Shown: positions 25,349-34,547, counted from the stretch's first letter. The stretch is 59,077 bases of DNA from Verrucomicrobiaceae bacterium (GCA_027489965.1 JAIXZA010000034.1:1-59077); one strand, 5' to 3'. Notes: generated from the sequence alone by a model not told the origin. A program made the numbers and translations.

Positions 25349-25377
25349 TTTTTATGACCTATTCACGCTATTCTCAA
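25349..25377 (-). promoter_or_regulatory. Candidate sigma-70-type promoter of the amidohydrolase-to-esterase operon
   Basis: Read on the minus strand, TTGAGA (5 of 6 to the -35 consensus) is followed after exactly 17 bases by TAAAAA (4 of 6 to -10). It lies in the AT-rich 170-base gap upstream of the amidohydrolase ATG, leaving a leader of about 105 bases. It is the only gap before the eight tightly packed genes. Confidence 0.4.
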
Positions 25378-25406
25378 ACCCAGGCCTCAGCGCTTCGAAC
25401 AAAAAG

Positions 25407-26930
25407 CTAGTCCGACTTTTGAATCAATCCAAGGCTAACAAGAAAGGCTGCTGTGTCGGTCTTGGTCTTAGCGAAGGCTTCTTTACCGGAGGCTCCGAAG
25501 CTGCTGGAGTAGTAGGAGTGGCCGAGACCTTCAAAGGTGACGAGTTCGCAGCGATTGCCGGTAGCGATGAGTTTGTCTCGAAGGGCTGTCGAGTTGGCAT
25601 AAGGTACGATTTTGTCAGCAGTGGCGTGGAAGATGATCGTTGGAGGCATCTTCTTGGACATTTGATCGGGCACAGAGGCGGCGAGGGCACGTTCGGGTTT
25701 GTTACCGAAACGTGCGGGGCCACCGTAGCCGCCTAGTTTGGTATCGGACACCGGATTGATCAAGACGAGTGCTGCGGGTAACATACTGAGAGCAGGGTCA
25801 TCTTTGCCTGGACCTGCGCTAGGAATGGCGGTCCATCCAGCCACGTGACCACCAGCGGAAGCACCAACGGCGACCAGTTTGGTAGCATCGATACCAAGTT
25901 CGACTGAATGCTCAGCAATCCAGCGCATGGCCGCGCGACCATCGGCAATGCAATCCTCGGGGGTCGTGTCGAAACGTTTACGGGTGCGATAATCCGGCGC
26001 AATGCCCACCATTCCCTGCTCTGCTGCCCATGTGGCCCAGCCAATGCTTTTCTCCGGTGTGCCAGTAGCCCAACCGCCACCGAAATAACTGACTAAACAG
26101 GGACGATGATCGTCTTTGCTCCAGCCTTTGGGTTTAACAACATGCAGGCGCAATTCGACATCGCCGATCTTACGAAACACGAAGGGCTCGCTGCCTTTGA
26201 TGCTTCGTGGTGTGACTTCTTGTTTGTCGGACAACTTTTCAGCATTCGGCGCCGATGAGATCGCAGTTGATGGTTTCCAAATTTCCGTGAGAATAGGCTT
26301 CAAAACGGAAGTCATGCGGCGATAACCTTCAGGTGTGAGGTGTAGCTTATCGGAGACATAGCACTCCATCACGGGCTCACCGTCTGCGGTTTCCAACGCA
26401 GGATTCACATCGGCAAACAAGACGCCGGGAGTTGATTTCACCAACTTGATGAGGGCCTTGTTCGTCGCATCCAATTCTGCCAGCACACCTTTCTCACGCT
26501 TCTGAGGAGAGCGAATGACACTGACGATCAAAATGGTTACTCTTGGTAGCGCAGCCTGCGTTTTGACAATCCATTCCTTGGTATTCTTGAGGATATCATC
26601 CGGTGTGCGCGAAGCATTGAGGTCATTGCTGCCGCAATACCACATCACGAGCGATGCTTGTGATGACGGGACGATCTTATCGAAAAAGAACAATTGATCG
26701 TCGGTTTTTGAGCCACCGAAGCCGCGATTCGTCAGCGGTAGCGGTGATAGATCATTCGCAGCGGTCGTCCATTTGCGAAATATGCTGCTGCCCACCATCA
26801 AGATGCCACCCGGTGCCGGAGTAGGCGCGGCTGCCAGCTTAGCGACATCCTTCGTGTATTTGCGCTCAGAGGCAAAGAGGCCTGATTGGGCTAGCGCGAG
26901 GAGTGTCAGGAAGGCAAAGAAACGAGTCAT
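25407..26930 (-). CDS. SGNH hydrolase fused to BD-FAE-like alpha/beta-hydrolase
   Basis: A 507-residue exported protein (signal peptide about 1-21). Residues about 35-220 are an SGNH domain: LMVGSSIFRKW, GFGGSKT, WYCGSNDLNASR and SDKLHLTPEGY. Residues about 255-500 are a carboxylesterase/BD-FAE type domain with YFGGGWATG as oxyanion loop (His of HGGG replaced), GASAGGH as nucleophile elbow, TADKIVPY and GLGHSYY as acid and histidine. The domain order (SGNH first) matches the 8960-11146 protein, but the second domain is of a different subtype. Such pairings could strip both sugar O-acetyl and bulkier acyl groups. Confidence 0.82.
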   Translation of the reverse strand: MTRFFAFLTLLALAQSGLFASERKYTKDVAKLAAAPTPAPGGILMVGSSIFRKWTTAANDLSPLPLTNRGFGGSKTDDQLFFFDKIVPSSQASLVMWYCGSNDLNASRTPDDILKNTKEWIVKTQAALPRVTILIVSVIRSPQKREKGVLAELDATNKALIKLVKSTPGVLFADVNPALETADGEPVMECYVSDKLHLTPEGYRRMTSVLKPILTEIWKPSTAISSAPNAEKLSDKQEVTPRSIKGSEPFVFRKIGDVELRLHVVKPKGWSKDDHRPCLVSYFGGGWATGTPEKSIGWATWAAEQGMVGIAPDYRTRKRFDTTPEDCIADGRAAMRWIAEHSVELGIDATKLVAVGASAGGHVAGWTAIPSAGPGKDDPALSMLPAALVLINPVSDTKLGGYGGPARFGNKPERALAASVPDQMSKKMPPTIIFHATADKIVPYANSTALRDKLIATGNRCELVTFEGLGHSYYSSSFGASGKEAFAKTKTDTAAFLVSLGLIQKSD

Positions 26931-27013
26931 TTTTTTGATGCTTTAGACAGAAAAATAACTGACAAGAAAAGACGGGGAAGTAAAAAGTGACATTCGCCCC
27001 CCTATTCCCCTGC

Positions 27014-28555
27014 CTACTTGTTGGATTTCTTTCCTTTGAAGATATACTCGTCACGGCTCAAGAAGGCGTCTTTGTCAGTGTCATATTTGTTAAAGCGTTC
27101 ACCGGCTGCCACGGCATCGGATTGATGGGCAGTGTAGTATTCACGAGTCAGTTGACCAGCTTTGTCTTTGTCGAGTTTGTCAAACTTGGCTGCCCGCTCT
27201 TGCTCTTCGGCGCTCATTGTGTTAGCGGGTGGCATCTCGGTGCTTTTGGACTTCATTTCGGGCTTCTTGGAGTCCCCTTCCTTCTTTTTCTTTTCCTTGT
27301 TCGCATGACGACCGGTGCCATCACCACTATCGGGAATGCCCCCGGCTGGATTGAGTTGGGCGAGAACCGCAGCTAGTTTATGACGGGCGGGATGATCACC
27401 TGTAACGAGCTTTTCGGTGAATGGGGCATCGCTCATATCAAAGAGTTCGCCCTTCTCAGTGAGCTTCCAATTAGCATCACGCACATACCACATGGCGGCG
27501 AGTTGGTTAAAGACCCACTCGCGTGGAGCACCAGCTTCACCACGAAGTTGTGGCGCGATGCTCTTTCCGTCAAAAACTGTTTCTTTGGGTAAAGTGCCGC
27601 CTGCAAGTTCTGCGAAGGTGGGCAGTAAGTCGGTGGAGTCGATCAAATCAGCGCTCACTTTGCCCTTGGGCATTTTGGCAGGCCAATTAGCGATCATTGG
27701 CACGAGACCACCACATTCAAGCATCGTGCCCTTCATGCCGGAGAGCACCTTTCCACTGATGGTGGCACGTTCGGCTTGTCCTTTGCCTGTGCCGTTGTCA
27801 CCCATGAAGATGATCAACGTGTTTTCGCGAAGCTTGAGTGTTTCGAGTTCTGCGACAAGCTTGCCGACAAGCTTATCCATGTAGGCGATGTTGTCAGCCA
27901 TGAGATCTTGGCTGTTTGGGGCACCGTCAGGAGTGGGCAGCAGATCACCGTGCACGCTCGACATAGGATAATAAACAAAGAACGGCTGATCCTTGTGTTT
28001 TTTGATGAAGTTCATCATGTGCTCATGCATGAGGTCCGGCATGTATTCGTTGTCAGCGAGCTTCAACTCTTTGCCATTGACGAGATACTCTTCGGCTTTG
28101 CCCTCCTTTTTGTTTCGATAAACACCGCTGCCATTGAATCGAAGGTAGTCATCGAAACCTGATTCATCTGGATCACCCGGCAACTGGCCCCACTTGCCAA
28201 TGGAGGTCGTTTTATAGCCTGCACTCTGAAACACACGACCCAGTTGCAATTCCTTGTTTGGCATGACCATGCACGCGTCCTGATTGCTCGATCCATTACG
28301 AAAAGCATAGCGCCCAGTCATGATCATCGCACGAGATGGACCACAAAGCGCCGCCGTAAAGCAATGCGTGTAGCGTGTGCCCTCCTCTGCCAACTTATCG
28401 ATGAACGGAGTCTTATAGTTGTCCGCGCCATAACAACCAACATTCCCGATGCCGAGATCATCCGCGAGGATGAAGATGACATTGGGCTTGTCTGCAGCTT
28501 TTGTTTCCCAGAGAAGAACTACTAGAGTTGCGAAAAAAATGAGGAATCGTTTCAC
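27014..28555 (-). CDS. Exported sulfatase with C-terminal EF-hand-like tail
   Basis: A 513-residue protein starting with GTG and a signal peptide (about 1-20). The sulfatase fold has the ADDLG metal motif and the active-site core CGPSR with Cys71, which must be converted to formylglycine. After a Lys-rich linker (about 415-445) the last 60 residues hold two EF-hand-like loops: a degenerate DKDKAGQLT and a near-canonical DTDKDAFLSRDE. The calcium-binding tail may stabilise or anchor the enzyme. Its start is 20 bases after the stop of the GH2/lyase gene, so they share a transcript. Confidence 0.88.
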   Translation of the reverse strand: MKRFLIFFATLVVLLWETKAADKPNVIFILADDLGIGNVGCYGADNYKTPFIDKLAEEGTRYTHCFTAALCGPSRAMIMTGRYAFRNGSSNQDACMVMPNKELQLGRVFQSAGYKTTSIGKWGQLPGDPDESGFDDYLRFNGSGVYRNKKEGKAEEYLVNGKELKLADNEYMPDLMHEHMMNFIKKHKDQPFFVYYPMSSVHGDLLPTPDGAPNSQDLMADNIAYMDKLVGKLVAELETLKLRENTLIIFMGDNGTGKGQAERATISGKVLSGMKGTMLECGGLVPMIANWPAKMPKGKVSADLIDSTDLLPTFAELAGGTLPKETVFDGKSIAPQLRGEAGAPREWVFNQLAAMWYVRDANWKLTEKGELFDMSDAPFTEKLVTGDHPARHKLAAVLAQLNPAGGIPDSGDGTGRHANKEKKKKEGDSKKPEMKSKSTEMPPANTMSAEEQERAAKFDKLDKDKAGQLTREYYTAHQSDAVAAGERFNKYDTDKDAFLSRDEYIFKGKKSNK

Positions 28556-28575
28556 GGTTGGTCAATGTTGAGAAG

Positions 28576-31500
28576 TTATTTGATCCAAAGCAACGGTTGC
28601 GTGATGCCGATGTTGCGCTGCACTTCGGGGTCGGTGGGGTCAGCGGGGAGTTTTTGCCAGAGATCGAGATACTTTTGTTCGCCGAGCATGAGACCGCCGA
28701 AGACGAGATTCGGTTGTCGGGCAGGCCAGCCTTCCCAGGCATTAACATCGGGGGGAAGCGTCCACTTCGATTTGTCGGCTAGGAAGGGATACAGAAAGGC
28801 AATGGCCTTGGCAATGCTTTTGCCGTCCTTGGTTTCGTAGGTCCAGAGGTTGTCTTCCGTGGTGCTCAGGACGTTGCAGAGCATGGCCATGTTATCGAGT
28901 TGGAAGATGGAGTAGCCGTAGGGTTTGGTGCGGGCGAGCTCAAGCGGGAAACCGCCGTCTTCGGCCATCTGCTTGGCCACGAAGACTTCTTTGAACTTGG
29001 TCCGGCAGAGCCCAAGTTTTTCCTGATCACCAATGAAGTCGGCAAAGACGGCTAATTGAAGATGGAAAGCGACGGCGTGGTTGTTTTTCGCGTTGGCTTC
29101 TTCATTGCCGTTCTTGCTGGTGCTCATCCACTCGGCAAGTTCGCGGAACCATTGACGCAAGTCTTTGCCCATGTCGGCTGGGAAGGCTTTGGATTTTTCC
29201 ATCGCTTTCACCGCAGCGGGAATCTCGATGATATGCAGCGTGTCGATGATGCCAATGCCGCGTCCTGGGGACACTCCAGGGACGGCCTGAGCGAAGTTGA
29301 GACTCGGGTTCATGCGGGTCTTTGCATCAAGAAAAAAGACCTTCAGCAACTCTGCAGCCTTGATCACATACTTGTCTTCACCCGTGATTTTGTAGGCTGC
29401 AGCGAGTGCAGCCACAGAGTCGCGCAGAGCTTTAACCGCCATGCGATGCGCGACAAAGTTCTCGGGGTTCGTCTCGCCATCGCGCTTGATGTATGGCAGT
29501 CCGTTGGGCTTTGAGGAATCGGGCCACCAGTAGTCACCGTTGGAGTAAAAGTCGTTAGGACCGCCTTCGCTGAGTTTCGCGGGAGTTGTAGTGATTGAGA
29601 CAGGTTTCTGCTTCAAAGCTGCAGTTGAGGCCCTCAAAATACGTTCGCGGTCAATCGCGGCAACATCAAGCGTTAGCTTAGGAGATGGCAATTTGGCCTC
29701 TGAAGTTGTTTTTAGTACTGCTTTTGGCTTTTCACCGCCAGGGGCTGGTGCACGAGCATCGGTAACGTATTTAAACTGCGGTTTGCGACCTTCGGATGAG
29801 ACGGAGACACAGACTTTGTAGTTGGTAATTTCGCACTGAATGGTAGCACGACCGTTGTAAAGTTGCACAACACGTGAAGCGGTTGAGGTGCCTAGATTAT
29901 CGATCAATCGACCATCACCCGCCAAGCCAAAGCGCACAATATTTGAGCAGTCGAGACACGGCACATCGTTGGTGTCGAGCATCCGCACCTCCAAGGTCGC
30001 GATACCGTCTTTCTGCGCGATCTCCTCAAGCTTGAGTTTCGCAGGCTTGCTCCATTTCTTCGTTTGATAACCGACGGTAAGGTCATCACTCACGCCCTTA
30101 CCAACAGCGCGGAGATGATTCTGCCCCTCATTGAACTTCACCATCCAATGAAGACCTGCAGCCGGATAATCTCTAACGTTGCGCGTCTTCAGGCCAAGCG
30201 ATTTGCCATTCACAAAAAGCTCCACCTCTGCACAGTTGGAGTAAACTTTCACTTCCTTTTCTTCCCCATCCTCACCCCAGCGCACGGGCCAACCGTGACC
30301 GAAGATGTGGATCATGGGCTTCTCCGACCAGTAGCTCTGGAAGATGTAATAGGTCTCCTTCGGCGTGCCATCGCGCTCGACCACGCCCTTCTGATTCACG
30401 CGCGGCACCGGGTTCTCAGGGCGCAGCGGTGTCGCAAAATCTTTGAAAATCCACGCCGCGCTGCCGGTGAGCCAAGGCATGTCTTCCTGCTCTTTAAGAT
30501 GCCAGTCAAAGAGATTGCACATATAGCTTTCAGACCAGTCACCATCTTTCGACATGCGAACCTTGCCGCCAGTGCCCTTGTAGGCCTTACCTTTCTCGGC
30601 AGTGCCTTTCCCGGTCTCGACTTTCGTCACCATCTTCTCAGGATCTTCGGCAAATCGATGAGCATGGCTGTCGCCGCCCCACTCGGCGTGAAAGAAGTGC
30701 TTTGTATCTTTAACTGCCTTCTCAGCAGCTGCTTTGTATTCGGTATAGCGACCAGAATACCAGCCAGCCCAGATGCTCGGCGAGTAGATGTCCACGATGT
30801 CCTTGCAGAAGTCGCAGCGGCGAATACAAGTGGGACGCGAAGGGTCAAGTTCATGCGAGAGGTTGTTCAACTCCGTCATCAGAACGCGAATCTTCTCTTT
30901 ATCGAAGACCTCGAAATCGCCCGGCCAATCATTCTCATTGCCCATGCCCCACATGATAATCGAGGCATGATTGCGATGCTGATCAATCATCGCGCGCAAC
31001 ATGTCCTTCGCCTGTTTCTGATAAGCCTCACCACCGATGCCACCACGGCACCAAGGCACCTCTTCCCACACGAGCAGCCCGAGTTCGTCACACAGATCGA
31101 GCACCAACGGAGCCTGTTGATAATGCCCAAGGCGCACAAAATTTGCCCCCATGTCTTTAATCATCTTAAGCGTCTTACGCACGACATCATCAGGTACTGC
31201 TGCGGCGACTCCGGCATGATCTTCGTGGTAGTGCGTGCCACGCAGGAGCAAACGCTCGCCATTAAGCTTGAACGGGCCGTTGTCCACCCATTCGGTGCTG
31301 CGAATGCCAAAGTGCTGGGCGACCTTCTGTTCGCCATGCTTGGACTTGAGAGTAACTACACAGCGATACAGTGACGGTGACTTTGGTGACCAGAGCACCG
31401 GCTTAGAAAGATCAAATGAGAACAATCTTGCCTCACCAGCCCAGGGCTGGGTCGTTGGAGATGCCAGATCAATAGAGATTGGCTGACCGGATGGATCAAT

Positions 31501-32184
31501 GACAGCCAGACCAATACTGACCTTGTCTTCAGCGTTCGTTGGGTTCAGTAACCTTACCTCGACGCTCACATTCGAGCTGTTGCCATTCAACACTGGCCTG
31601 ACATACACCCGCTCCAACGAAATCGCAGGCACATAAACCAAGCTAACGTGTCGATACAATCCGCCGTAGCGATTGAAGTCGCTGAGGTCAGAGGGAATGC
31701 TCTCCGCATCACGTGAGTTATCGCACAGCACTGCGATGGGAACTTCGCCTTTGAAGACCTCGTTCTTCATCGCCTTTGTCGCAGCGTCTGTGATGTCCAC
31801 CGTCCACTCATCGTAACCACCGACATGCTCACCGACCTTCTCAGTGAAAACAAACACCTGCGACTTCTGCCCTGCGCCATCAAAGTGCAGCAACGTGCGG
31901 CCAGCAGGATAAGGATTCGCAATCTTTAGCTTGGTGCGATACCAGCCTGGGCCTTGATAATACTTCACATCGGGATCCACCGCATCACGTCCATTGAAAC
32001 AATGCGGCAACGTCACTTTCGACCACGCCACATTGTCGCTCGCCGCATCACCACGCCAAACTTCCCAAGTGCTGCCAAGCGTGCCCTGATAATGCTCCCA
32101 GCCCTCGCTGAGACGTTGCGTTGTTTCGGCAGCGTTGAGATTTGCACAGCTAAAAGCAAACAGGAAATGGAGAAGTCGGACCAT
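28576..32184 (-). CDS. GH2 glycosidase fused to an alginate-lyase-like (PL5-type) domain
   Basis: A 1202-residue exported protein; ATG at 32184 is chosen over a TTG two codons upstream. Residues about 20-780 form a GH2 beta-galactosidase/glucuronidase-like enzyme: sugar-binding jelly roll (SDLSDFNRYGGLYR), immunoglobulin-like domain, and a TIM barrel with acid/base candidate Glu417 in MGNEND and nucleophile candidate Glu501 in HAEWGGD. Residues about 830-1202 form an all-alpha alginate_lyase domain (PF05426 type) with an Asn-His pair at 1035-1036 (NNHAV), Arg1085 and Tyr1089/Tyr1091 (RTKPYGYS), spaced as the Asn-His-Arg-Tyr set of PL5 lyases. One chain would combine exo-glycosidase and uronate lyase activity. 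It heads a transcript with the sulfatase at 27014. Confidence 0.85.
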   Translation of the reverse strand: MVRLLHFLFAFSCANLNAAETTQRLSEGWEHYQGTLGSTWEVWRGDAASDNVAWSKVTLPHCFNGRDAVDPDVKYYQGPGWYRTKLKIANPYPAGRTLLHFDGAGQKSQVFVFTEKVGEHVGGYDEWTVDITDAATKAMKNEVFKGEVPIAVLCDNSRDAESIPSDLSDFNRYGGLYRHVSLVYVPAISLERVYVRPVLNGNSSNVSVEVRLLNPTNAEDKVSIGLAVIDPSGQPISIDLASPTTQPWAGEARLFSFDLSKPVLWSPKSPSLYRCVVTLKSKHGEQKVAQHFGIRSTEWVDNGPFKLNGERLLLRGTHYHEDHAGVAAAVPDDVVRKTLKMIKDMGANFVRLGHYQQAPLVLDLCDELGLLVWEEVPWCRGGIGGEAYQKQAKDMLRAMIDQHRNHASIIMWGMGNENDWPGDFEVFDKEKIRVLMTELNNLSHELDPSRPTCIRRCDFCKDIVDIYSPSIWAGWYSGRYTEYKAAAEKAVKDTKHFFHAEWGGDSHAHRFAEDPEKMVTKVETGKGTAEKGKAYKGTGGKVRMSKDGDWSESYMCNLFDWHLKEQEDMPWLTGSAAWIFKDFATPLRPENPVPRVNQKGVVERDGTPKETYYIFQSYWSEKPMIHIFGHGWPVRWGEDGEEKEVKVYSNCAEVELFVNGKSLGLKTRNVRDYPAAGLHWMVKFNEGQNHLRAVGKGVSDDLTVGYQTKKWSKPAKLKLEEIAQKDGIATLEVRMLDTNDVPCLDCSNIVRFGLAGDGRLIDNLGTSTASRVVQLYNGRATIQCEITNYKVCVSVSSEGRKPQFKYVTDARAPAPGGEKPKAVLKTTSEAKLPSPKLTLDVAAIDRERILRASTAALKQKPVSITTTPAKLSEGGPNDFYSNGDYWWPDSSKPNGLPYIKRDGETNPENFVAHRMAVKALRDSVAALAAAYKITGEDKYVIKAAELLKVFFLDAKTRMNPSLNFAQAVPGVSPGRGIGIIDTLHIIEIPAAVKAMEKSKAFPADMGKDLRQWFRELAEWMSTSKNGNEEANAKNNHAVAFHLQLAVFADFIGDQEKLGLCRTKFKEVFVAKQMAEDGGFPLELARTKPYGYSIFQLDNMAMLCNVLSTTEDNLWTYETKDGKSIAKAIAFLYPFLADKSKWTLPPDVNAWEGWPARQPNLVFGGLMLGEQKYLDLWQKLPADPTDPEVQRNIGITQPLLWIK

Positions 32185-32219
32185 AGTCAAAGGATTAAGC
32201 TCACAAACTGCCCAGATTT

Positions 32220-32248
32220 ATTCTATGGGCCATTGGCCAGGTGGCCAA
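32220..32248 (-). promoter_or_regulatory. Candidate promoter of the GH2/lyase gene
   Basis: On the minus strand TTGGCC (4 of 6 to -35) and TAGAAT (5 of 6 to -10) are separated by 17 bases. Transcription would begin near 32213, giving a leader of about 29 bases before the ATG at 32184. The -35 and most of the spacer are covered by the palindrome listed next. Confidence 0.45.
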
Positions 32249-32249
32249 T
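32232..32249. promoter_or_regulatory. Operator-like palindrome ATTGGCCA-N2-TGGCCAAT
   Basis: A perfect 8+8 palindrome with a 2-base centre, 18 bases in all, overlapping the -35 and spacer of the candidate promoter. Such a placement is typical of a dimeric repressor site. No LacI-, GntR- or TetR-type regulator gene is in the window, so the binder would be encoded elsewhere. Confidence 0.5.
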
Positions 32250-32470
32250 AGCCGGATTCATTCAATAGATCCAGCGCACTTATTTATCGGTCGGAAGGAC
32301 AAAAAAGCACAGTCGACGCAGAAAAACTCGGCAGTTTGAGTCGGCACCAGCAGGTGATCACGGATCATAGTAAGGAGGTGGTCGCGTGGCAGCTGACGAC
32401 TAACTCATCGTCGATCTCTTGCACATTTGCCGAAACAAGTTCGTTCAAATCGGCATGCGCCTCACTTCGC

Positions 32471-34351
32471 TTATTTCACCGCCTCTTCCACAAACTTCAA
32501 CAGCAGCGGAAAGGCAGGTTCGGGCATCTTACCGTGGTCGAAGCCATCAAGCTCATGCATTGTCGTATGTTGATGACCCACGATTTTCATCATGCGCCAG
32601 AAGTACGCACACTCTTCGTAGCGGCCCATGAGCTCCTTTTCGCGGTCGCCAGTGACAAGCAAGATGGGCGAGACATTTTCGCGAACATGAAACAGCGGCG
32701 CGAGATCATCAATGATAGGCTGTGTTTCCTCGATACCTCGCTCGTCTCGGATCGTGAAATGCGTGATCACCTGGGGGCTGAGAGGGATGAGTCCAGCAAT
32801 ATTGTCTGCATCGACACCGTGTTTACCAAGCCAATGCTTATCGAGTCCGCACATGAGAGTAAGGTAGGCTCCAGCGCTGTGACCACTGACAAAGATGCGC
32901 TTGGGATCACCGCCAAACTCAGCAATGTGTTTGAAGGTCCACGCGATGGCAGCGGCGGCATCCTCAATGAAGACGGGTGACTTCACATCGGGACTGAGTC
33001 GGTAGTTCGCACTGACGACGGCGACCCCTTGATTACGAAGCGGCAGTGGGATGAATCGCTCGCCCTGAGTCAATCCGCCACCATGAAACCAGATGACGGT
33101 GGAAAACGGCTTTTTCGTAGCGGGCGCATAGACATCAAGACGACAACGCTGATTTTGTTGAGCTGTGATCCCTTTCTCGTCGCGGTAGAGCAACTCGCGA
33201 GTGAGGTAATAGCCTTCGTCGATGATTTGATGACCGAGTTCGCGACTCACTCTGGCAAGGAGAGCTTCGGCTTCGGTGAACTTTGAATCAAACATCAATG
33301 AGGAAGCTTGATCGAGCTTCGTGTCATCACCACCTCGTTTGCGGAGTTGATAAAGCATGACTGGCAGGCGCAGATCAGCCGGATTGCCACAGTGGGGAAG
33401 CTTTTCAAGAAGGCGGAAACCATTACTGCGTGTCGGCTCGATCATCGTTCCCTCGCCATAGTCATTCCAAGTGGCAATCTGAATGAGCGGTGCTTTGCTT
33501 GCGCGAGCTTGAGCAAGTGATTCAGACAGCGTAAGACCATTCCTCGAGGCGATACTGCCGTAACTGGCATGCAAACCAGCCTGTTGATAGATGTCTTTAA
33601 AACCAGGAAAAGCGGTGGCGATAAAGGGCGTCTTTTCCGAGTAGATGAGATCGAGCTCCTTCTTCCACTGATCTGGTTTGAGCGATTTGCCACCCCTAAC
33701 TGGAGGCCAAGCAAAAGCACCATCAAGTCCGTTTGACTTCACCAGATGCGGAAGACCAAACACGAACGGTTGACTCCTAAGATCAAACTTCCACTGCAAA
33801 TGCTGCGGCCCGAAGACCAGCAACAGCGGTCGGCCATCTTGCCGCAGGTAGCTCGGGTCGGTGAAGAAGTGCTCCTCAGCCCAGTGGAGATCATGGGCCG
33901 CCTGCTTCAGGTCTTCGCCGCTTTTGAGAGACTTCACCGACTGATCCTCGTAGCACACAGCGAAGCTCAAGTCGGCTTTTTTGAGCCATGGAATGAACTT
34001 CTGAGTGTTGCGATGATTCATTGCATGGTCATTAAGATCACTCGTGCCATACCAGTCGATGATGACACCATCGAGACCAGCGATTTTCATCAACAAGGCA
34101 TGACATTCCAAGGCGTGATTATCACCCGAGTCATACGGCCCGATCAGCGGATAATCATGCGCAGCGATCTTCCGTTGGTCATCCCATTTTGTCTGCTCTG
34201 GATCGAAGTGATTCATAGTCCAATGCCAGCCCCAGTCGCCGCTCACAGTCTTCGTGGCATACCATGGCATGTAATGAACGAGCAGACGCGGCTCTTCTGA
34301 AAAAGCGAATATAAATGGGCCCAGAGCTAGGAGGATGAGAAGACAGCGCAT
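32471..34351 (-). CDS. GH99-like glycosidase fused to an alpha/beta-hydrolase esterase
   Basis: A 626-residue exported protein. Residues about 20-345 resemble the GH71/GH99 endo-alpha-mannosidase clan: HYMPWYATK near the start, DGVIIDWYG, and the late WNDYGEGTMIEPT block. Residues about 400-626 are a BD-FAE-type esterase: FHGGGLTQGE oxyanion loop, GHSAGAY elbow near residue 490, TGDREKE acid and a FDHGK histidine. The start at 34351 is supported by a GGAGGT seven bases upstream; a more upstream ATG overlaps that motif. A GH99-like plus esterase fusion suggests attack on an acylated backbone. The GH family assignment is tentative. Confidence 0.78.
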   Translation of the reverse strand: MRCLLILLALGPFIFAFSEEPRLLVHYMPWYATKTVSGDWGWHWTMNHFDPEQTKWDDQRKIAAHDYPLIGPYDSGDNHALECHALLMKIAGLDGVIIDWYGTSDLNDHAMNHRNTQKFIPWLKKADLSFAVCYEDQSVKSLKSGEDLKQAAHDLHWAEEHFFTDPSYLRQDGRPLLLVFGPQHLQWKFDLRSQPFVFGLPHLVKSNGLDGAFAWPPVRGGKSLKPDQWKKELDLIYSEKTPFIATAFPGFKDIYQQAGLHASYGSIASRNGLTLSESLAQARASKAPLIQIATWNDYGEGTMIEPTRSNGFRLLEKLPHCGNPADLRLPVMLYQLRKRGGDDTKLDQASSLMFDSKFTEAEALLARVSRELGHQIIDEGYYLTRELLYRDEKGITAQQNQRCRLDVYAPATKKPFSTVIWFHGGGLTQGERFIPLPLRNQGVAVVSANYRLSPDVKSPVFIEDAAAAIAWTFKHIAEFGGDPKRIFVSGHSAGAYLTLMCGLDKHWLGKHGVDADNIAGLIPLSPQVITHFTIRDERGIEETQPIIDDLAPLFHVRENVSPILLVTGDREKELMGRYEECAYFWRMMKIVGHQHTTMHELDGFDHGKMPEPAFPLLLKFVEEAVK

Positions 34352-34358
34352 AAACGGG

Positions 34359-34364
34359 ACCTCC
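34359..34364 (-). promoter_or_regulatory. Shine-Dalgarno motif GGAGGT
   Basis: A full GGAGGT lies 7 bases before the ATG at 34351 and decides that start over the ATG at 34366. It stands out because nearly all other genes in this window lack any SD-like sequence, so this gene may be translated more strongly or have a different origin. Confidence 0.7.
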
Positions 34365-34547
34365 ATGGTGGCGCACAGTCTTCTCTCACGCCACCTTCAA
34401 ATACACCTGCACTACGTGCGCTAGTACAATGCCGCCCCCTGATTAGATCGCGTTGGCGGAACACTATTTAGTGCTCGAAAATAGGAGTGTAAGGAGAAAA
34501 ATCAGGGGTTTCATGAAAGAAGATCAGCAGGTGAGAAGCGAAGACTA

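Noticed and set aside
30064..31374. 436-codon plus-strand open frame
   Set aside because: Antisense to the GH2 part of the fusion gene, with no recognisable motifs.
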